Below, piece by piece: positions 12,335 to 12,687 of a stretch of 12,687 nucleotides of DNA (position 1 is the stretch's first letter; each line of letters begins with the position of its first letter). The translations under genes and the position numbers were made by a program. This stretch comes from Pleurotus ostreatus/Saccharomyces cerevisiae fusant (Eukaryota > Opisthokonta): positions 1-12,687 of the forward strand of contig JAMQCK010001046.1 in the NCBI GenBank assembly GCA_024196135.1, given 5' to 3'. Under the pieces are notes generated by a model. The model saw only the letters and a list, made by a program, of their open reading frames with translations. It had not been told where the DNA came from and did no database searches.

Positions 12335-12687
12335 CGAGGAGGCTGAGTGGTCGCCCTTTGGCGAGTAGCGTACTCACAATCGACTAATGATAGTCCGACT
12401 TGTGAGTACTCGGAACCTGAGAGTATCAGATCTCCTTTCAACCCGCGCAGGCGCGTGCCTCAGCTTGAAGGTCTTAGCGACAAGATGAGATTGCGATAGG
12501 TAGAGTTGAATGATGATGTCTAAGCGGTCGTCCGCGGCCCGGAATCGGACGCGGGTGACCACGTGATCGTATGTACTGCGTGACCGCGCTGTAGGCGCTT
12601 GTGTATCCTAAGCCTATCGTAAGTGAAAGTCCAGTACTCCCTATCCTAGCGTCGCCCGTGTGCGAGGAGTAAGTAGTGATGAAAAAG
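12298..12687 (-). repeat. 5' LTR (right copy), truncated by window edge
   Basis: This is an exact direct repeat of 1-390. It lies upstream of gag in the sense direction and so should carry the promoter that drives the genomic RNA. Its inner edge at 12298 (sense end ...CGCA) is three bases from the primer-binding-site candidate. About 13 bases of its outer edge are probably missing from the window. Two copies of one LTR are copied from the same template at integration, so identity implies that little time has passed since insertion, or that the pair has been homogenised. Confidence 0.92.

Larger units (their letters stand above)
1..12687 (-). mobile_element. Ty3/gypsy chromovirus-type LTR retrotransposon, near full length
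   Basis: Long direct repeats at both ends flank a Gag-Pol ORF with the domain order capsid, zinc knuckle, protease, RT, RNase H, integrase, chromodomain. That order (integrase after RNase H) defines Ty3/gypsy elements, and the C-terminal chromodomain defines chromoviruses. A second large ORF lies between pol and the 3' LTR. A primer-binding-site candidate and a polypurine tract sit at the expected inner edges of the LTRs. Everything reads on the minus strand. No frameshift or premature stop was seen in either large ORF. The window ends inside the LTRs, so target-site duplications and host flanks cannot be seen. At roughly 12.7 kb the element is large for a fungal Ty3 element (commonly about 5-8 kb), because of the enlarged Gag and the extra ORF. 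Confidence 0.96.

Overview
The window is one nearly complete, apparently intact LTR retrotransposon of the Ty3/gypsy (Metaviridae) superfamily, lying on the minus strand. Its chromodomain marks it as a chromovirus. No host gene is visible. The GC-rich coding sequence, the short fungal-type intron signals (GTAAGT, CTAAC, YAG) and the protein style suggest a filamentous fungus, most likely a basidiomycete. That host assignment is inference.

Layout in the element's own direction (right to left): 5' LTR (12687-12298, right edge cut by the window); a 103-nt leader with the primer-binding site; one uninterrupted 2921-codon Gag-Pol ORF (12194-3429); a 254-nt spacer without any ATG in the sense direction (3428-3175); a second intact ORF of 912 codons (3174-436) in the position where retroviruses carry env; a polypurine tract (417-404); and the 3' LTR (403-1). 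The two LTR copies are identical over the 390 bases that can be compared, and both large ORFs are open, so the copy is young or under purifying selection.

Gag-Pol has all the parts needed for retrotransposition: capsid and zinc knuckle, retropepsin (with an unusual DSCAS active site), reverse transcriptase with YIDD, RNase H, integrase with a perfect D,D35E core and GPY/F module, and a C-terminal chromodomain with all three methyl-lysine cage aromatics. In front of the capsid sits an unusual N-terminal part of about 885 residues containing an unassigned globular region, a long charged coiled coil and low-complexity Pro/Gly/Asp-rich linkers.

The most interesting parts are the second ORF and the junction before it. 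ORF2 has no signal peptide, no membrane segment and no domain I recognise, so it is not an evident envelope gene. A consensus 5' splice site overlaps the pol stop codon. It can be paired with a mini-intron (CTAAC branch site, TACAG acceptor), or with two acceptors next to the ORF2 start, either of which would put ORF2 in frame with pol. The spacer also looks like a possible promoter. A predicted 14-bp sense-strand RNA stem encloses the LTR-leader junction and most of the primer-binding site, resembling the U5-leader stems of retroviruses.
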